Shown here piece by piece: positions 41,701-43,902 of a DNA stretch of 43,902 nucleotides (its first letter is position 1; each line of letters starts with the position of its first letter). Position numbers and translations under genes: made by a program. The DNA is from Collinsella aerofaciens (lineage in GTDB: Bacteria; Actinomycetota; Coriobacteriia; Coriobacteriales; Coriobacteriaceae), in contig NZ_JADNOH010000063.1 of NCBI RefSeq assembly GCF_015557435.1, forward strand, positions 1 through 43,902, written 5' to 3'. The notes under the pieces were generated by a model. The model did no database searches, had not been told where the DNA came from, and was given only the letters and a program-made list of their open reading frames with translations.

Positions 41701-42348
41701 ATGGGTTTCATCAATTTTATCGCCGAGCTGCTCAAAGACCCGCGCACCGCGATTGCTAGCTGGATTGCCGCCGGCCCGCTTATGGCCTACGGCTGCGTGT
41801 TCCTGATTATCTTTATCGAGACGGGCGTGGTGTTCTTCCCGTTCCTTCCCGGCGATTCGCTGCTGTTCGCCTCGGGCTTTTTTGCCCACAACGGCGGCTT
41901 TAACATCGTGGCTTTGCTGGCCGTTGCATGGGCCGCTGCCATCTTGGGCGATCAGTGCAACTTTATGATCGGCCATTTCTTTGGCAAAAAGATTATCGCT
42001 TCGGGCAAGGTCAAGGCCATGACGCCCGAGCGCATCAAAAAGTCCGAGGACTTCTTGGATAAGTGGGGCCACCTGGCCATCTTCCTGGGCCGCTTCTTTC
42101 CGTTTATCCGCACCTTTGTGCCCTTTATCGCCGGCATGGGCGGCATGCACTGGCGCAACTTTGTCATTTTTAACGTGCTGGGCGGCATTACCTGGTCGAC
42201 GCTCTTTACGCTGCTGGGCTACTTCTTTGGCGGCATTCCCTTTGTGCAGGAGCACTTTGAGCTGCTAATCGTTGGCATCGTTGCCGTGTCGATCATCCCG
42301 ACCGTGGTCGGTTTGGTTAAGGCTAAGCTGGGCAAAAAGAACGCGTAG
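41701..42348 (+). CDS. DedA/SNARE-associated-family membrane protein
   Basis: This 215-residue membrane protein belongs to the DedA (VTT) family, linked in other bacteria to phospholipid carrier flipping, proton homeostasis and peptide resistance. The family motifs FPFLPGDSLLFASGF and FLGRFFPFIRTFVPFIAGMGGM (the re-entrant loop with Arg and Pro) are intact. GAGAGG is upstream; a TATACT -10 candidate lies at 41649. A terminator follows. Confidence 0.92.
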   Translation: MGFINFIAELLKDPRTAIASWIAAGPLMAYGCVFLIIFIETGVVFFPFLPGDSLLFASGFFAHNGGFNIVALLAVAWAAAILGDQCNFMIGHFFGKKIIASGKVKAMTPERIKKSEDFLDKWGHLAIFLGRFFPFIRTFVPFIAGMGGMHWRNFVIFNVLGGITWSTLFTLLGYFFGGIPFVQEHFELLIVGIVAVSIIPTVVGLVKAKLGKKNA

Positions 42349-42377
42349 ATCGAGCCGGCGCGTAAGCCGTGCAGTTG

Positions 42378-42411
42378 AGGCCCGTCACCGCTTACGGTGG
42401 CGGGCCTTTTT
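42378..42411 (+). terminator. Terminator of the DedA gene
   Basis: AGGCCCGTCACC / GGTGGCGGGCCT (12 bp, one G-U) followed by TTTTTG. Confidence 0.85.
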
Positions 42412-42430
42412 GCTTCGGTCAAATGAAAAT

Positions 42431-42448
42431 ACTTTAGTTAGTTAAAGA
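42431..42448. promoter_or_regulatory. Operator candidate upstream of ilvE
   Basis: ACTTTAGTTAGTTAAAGA differs at two of 18 positions from the inverse of 139-156. It lies just upstream of the presumed -35, unlike the first site, which is downstream of its promoter. Confidence 0.5.
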
Positions 42449-42454
42449 AAAGCG

Positions 42455-42483
42455 TTTTATCCGACGCGCGTGCGGAGTACAAT
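42455..42483 (+). promoter_or_regulatory. Candidate ilvE promoter
   Basis: TACAAT (42478-42483) with a weak TTTTAT (42455-42460) 17 nt upstream. The leader to the start codon is about 150 nt and holds no recognised attenuator. Confidence 0.4.
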
Positions 42484-42636
42484 CTCGTGCATGCGAATCG
42501 ACGTGCCATTGGCTTTGATGTCGCCCGCGTGTCCCGTCCGGCTCTACGCTCCGGGCGTGCGACGTTGCGACGCGGTCGGCCTCGGTCCTTGCGTGCGGGT
42601 TCGCGAGTATGCAACTGTGTATGTAAGGAGCGACAT

Positions 42637-43689
42637 ATGACTGTCGAGAAGAAGGATATCGATTGGGGTAGCCTCGGCTTTGGCTACATGAAGACCGATT
42701 ACAGCTACGAGGCCCATTGGAAGGATGGCGAGTGGGACGAGGGCGGCCTGACCACCGACCACACCCTGCATGTCTCCGAGTGCGGTGGCATCTTCCATTA
42801 CTGCCAGGAGGTCTTTGAGGGCCTGAAGGCCTACACCGCCGAGGATGGCAGCATCGTCTGCTTCCGTCCCGACATGAACGCCGAGCGTATGTACAACTCT
42901 GCGCAGCGCCTCGAGATGCCCCCGTTCCCCAAGGACAAGTTCGTTGAGGCCGTCAAGCAGGTCGTTTCTGCCAACGCCGCCTGGGTTCCGCCCTTCGGTT
43001 CCGGCGCAACCCTGTACGTGCGTCCGTTTATGATCGGCTCCGGTGACGTGATCGGCGTGGCTCCCGCTCCTGAGTACACGTTCCGTATTCTCGTGACCCC
43101 GGTCGGTCCGTACTTTAAGGGTGGTCTCAAGCCCGTCAAGCTGCGCGTTTCCGAGTACGACCGCGCCGCACCGCACGGCACCGGCAACATCAAGGCCGGC
43201 CTGAACTACGCCATGTCCCTCAAGCCCACGATGGAGGCCCATCGCGAGGGCTATGCCGAGAACCTGTATCTCGACTCCGAGTCCCGCACCTATGTCGAGG
43301 AGACCGGTGGCGCTAACGTCCTGTTCGTGAAGGAGGATGGCACCCTCGTCGTTCCGCAGTCGCACACCGACTCCATCCTGCCCTCCATCACCCGTCGCTC
43401 GCTCGTTCAGGTTGCTCAGGACCTGGGCATAACCGTCGACCAGCGCCCCGTCGAGTGGGCCGAGGTCAAGGCCGGCACCTTTGTGGAGTGCGGCCTGTGC
43501 GGCACCGCCGCCGTCATCTCCCCGGTGGGCGAGATCGACAATAAGGTTTATGGTGCCGATGAGATCGTGACCTTCCCGGCTGGCTACACCGAGATCGGCC
43601 CTGTGATGAAGAAGCTCCGCGAGACCCTGACTGGTATCCAGTCTGGTGCTGTCGAGGATAAGCACAACTGGGTTTACACCGTGGCGTAA
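42637..43689 (+). CDS. ilvE: Branched-chain amino acid aminotransferase
   Basis: This 350-residue fold-type IV PLP enzyme interconverts Leu/Ile/Val and their keto acids. The PLP lysine is in GTGNIKAGLNYA (Lys186), with the substrate-loop EVFEGLKAY, the EETGGANVLFV block after RTYVE, and the GTAAVISPVG phosphate-binding region. Length fits the BCAT-II group. ATG 42637 follows TAAGGAG; an in-frame ATG at 42487 would add 50 residues of leader sequence and is not favoured. Confidence 0.95.
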   Translation: MTVEKKDIDWGSLGFGYMKTDYSYEAHWKDGEWDEGGLTTDHTLHVSECGGIFHYCQEVFEGLKAYTAEDGSIVCFRPDMNAERMYNSAQRLEMPPFPKDKFVEAVKQVVSANAAWVPPFGSGATLYVRPFMIGSGDVIGVAPAPEYTFRILVTPVGPYFKGGLKPVKLRVSEYDRAAPHGTGNIKAGLNYAMSLKPTMEAHREGYAENLYLDSESRTYVEETGGANVLFVKEDGTLVVPQSHTDSILPSITRRSLVQVAQDLGITVDQRPVEWAEVKAGTFVECGLCGTAAVISPVGEIDNKVYGADEIVTFPAGYTEIGPVMKKLRETLTGIQSGAVEDKHNWVYTVA

Positions 43690-43705
43690 GCTGCCATAGC
43701 TGTTC

Positions 43706-43745
43706 GGCCCGAGGGCAACCTTCCTTTCCGGCGCGTCCTCGGGCC
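43706..43745 (+). terminator. Probable ilvE terminator
   Basis: GGCCCGAGG / CCTCGGGCC (9 bp) with a 22-nt loop, followed by TGTGTC; no good T-run. Confidence 0.5.
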
Positions 43746-43797
43746 TGTGTCACCCTGGCGCTGCCGTACGGGCAATGATTAATCTGAACAAAGATGG

Positions 43798-43887
43798 TGC
43801 GCGGCCTTTTAGGCTGCGCATTTGTTTCAAGACTTTAGTCTGCTGGCCGCGCAGCGGCCAGCTTTAAACCACCCGCTACGCGGGTGG
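43798..43887. repeat. Tandem hairpins, possible IS200/IS605-type element end
   Basis: Four stems follow in series: TGCGCGGCCT/AGGCTGCGCA (43798-43820, then TTTGTTT), AGACT-tt-AGTCT (43830-43841), GCTGGCCGC-gca-GCGGCCAGC (43842-43862) and CCACCCGC-tac-GCGGGTGG (43869-43887). Subterminal hairpins of this kind mark ends of IS200/IS605 elements and TnpB guide RNAs. The window ends before any transposase, so this is tentative. Confidence 0.4.
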
Positions 43888-43902
43888 AGACAAACGGCTT
43901 TA

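Overview
The window looks like chromosomal DNA of a gut Coriobacteriia member, most like Collinsella. The reasons are high-GC codon use, many PTS sugar operons, LacI-type and PRD regulators, an EF-G-like paralogue and a split transketolase. The genus is inferred from gene content and style, not from a marker gene. No rRNA, tRNA, CRISPR array or complete insertion sequence was seen. Thirty-five protein genes are supported.

Layout. 175-2445: polar amino acid ABC importer (lipoprotein, permease, ATPase). 2756-4831: EF-G-like GTPase with altered G motifs. 4944-5927 (-): membrane-anchored or secreted nuclease. 6153-7163 (-): LacI regulator divergent from a six-gene sugar operon (7579-13576): fructose-type EIIBC, a KbaZ/GatZ-family protein, transaldolase, split transketolase, EIIA. 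13577-14244: a gene-free island packed with palindromes and a candidate structured RNA. 14245-15123 (-): LarE; 15289-15939: HAD phosphatase. 16158-20131: rhamnulokinase, rhamnulose-1-P aldolase and a fucose/arabinose-isomerase-fold protein. 20413-27232: glucoside-type EIIBC, alpha-L-rhamnosidase, Old-Yellow-Enzyme-type reductase and a BglG/LicT antiterminator. 27455-28567 (-): LacI regulator. 28885-30732: glmS. 30845-31576 (-): GntR regulator divergent from a YeiH-type transporter (31740-32774), then a degenerate NtrC-like regulator, a one-TM protein, a nitroreductase (-), a 96-residue unknown, a MarR regulator with a heterodimeric ABC exporter, serine acetyltransferase (-), a DedA protein and ilvE.

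How it works together. The 16-28.5 kb block reads as one rhamnoside-use regulon. The PTS imports a rhamnose-containing glycoside, a cytoplasmic GH78 enzyme frees rhamnose, and the isomerase, kinase and aldolase turn it into dihydroxyacetone phosphate and lactaldehyde. An OYE-type flavoenzyme of the class that reduces enones, flavonoids and bile-acid intermediates sits in the same operon. Control is layered: a paired direct-repeat site and a LacI-type operator (TTGAAACGNTTCA) occur in both operon leaders, the operator also lies in front of the LacI gene itself, and the PTS leader carries a ribonucleic antiterminator plus terminator matching the operon's own antiterminator protein.

The most unexpected signals are non-coding. 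(1) A ~90-nt element at 13738-13827 (+) and 35008-35099 (-) keeps the same multi-stem fold while the paired bases change together. (2) A family of five palindromes with a constant GGGACAG-like core and variable self-complementary arms often abuts stop codons or terminators. (3) A 68-69-nt palindrome occurs twice, each time just after a minus-strand gene. (4) A quasi-palindromic 18-mer is shared by the amino acid importer leader and the ilvE leader.
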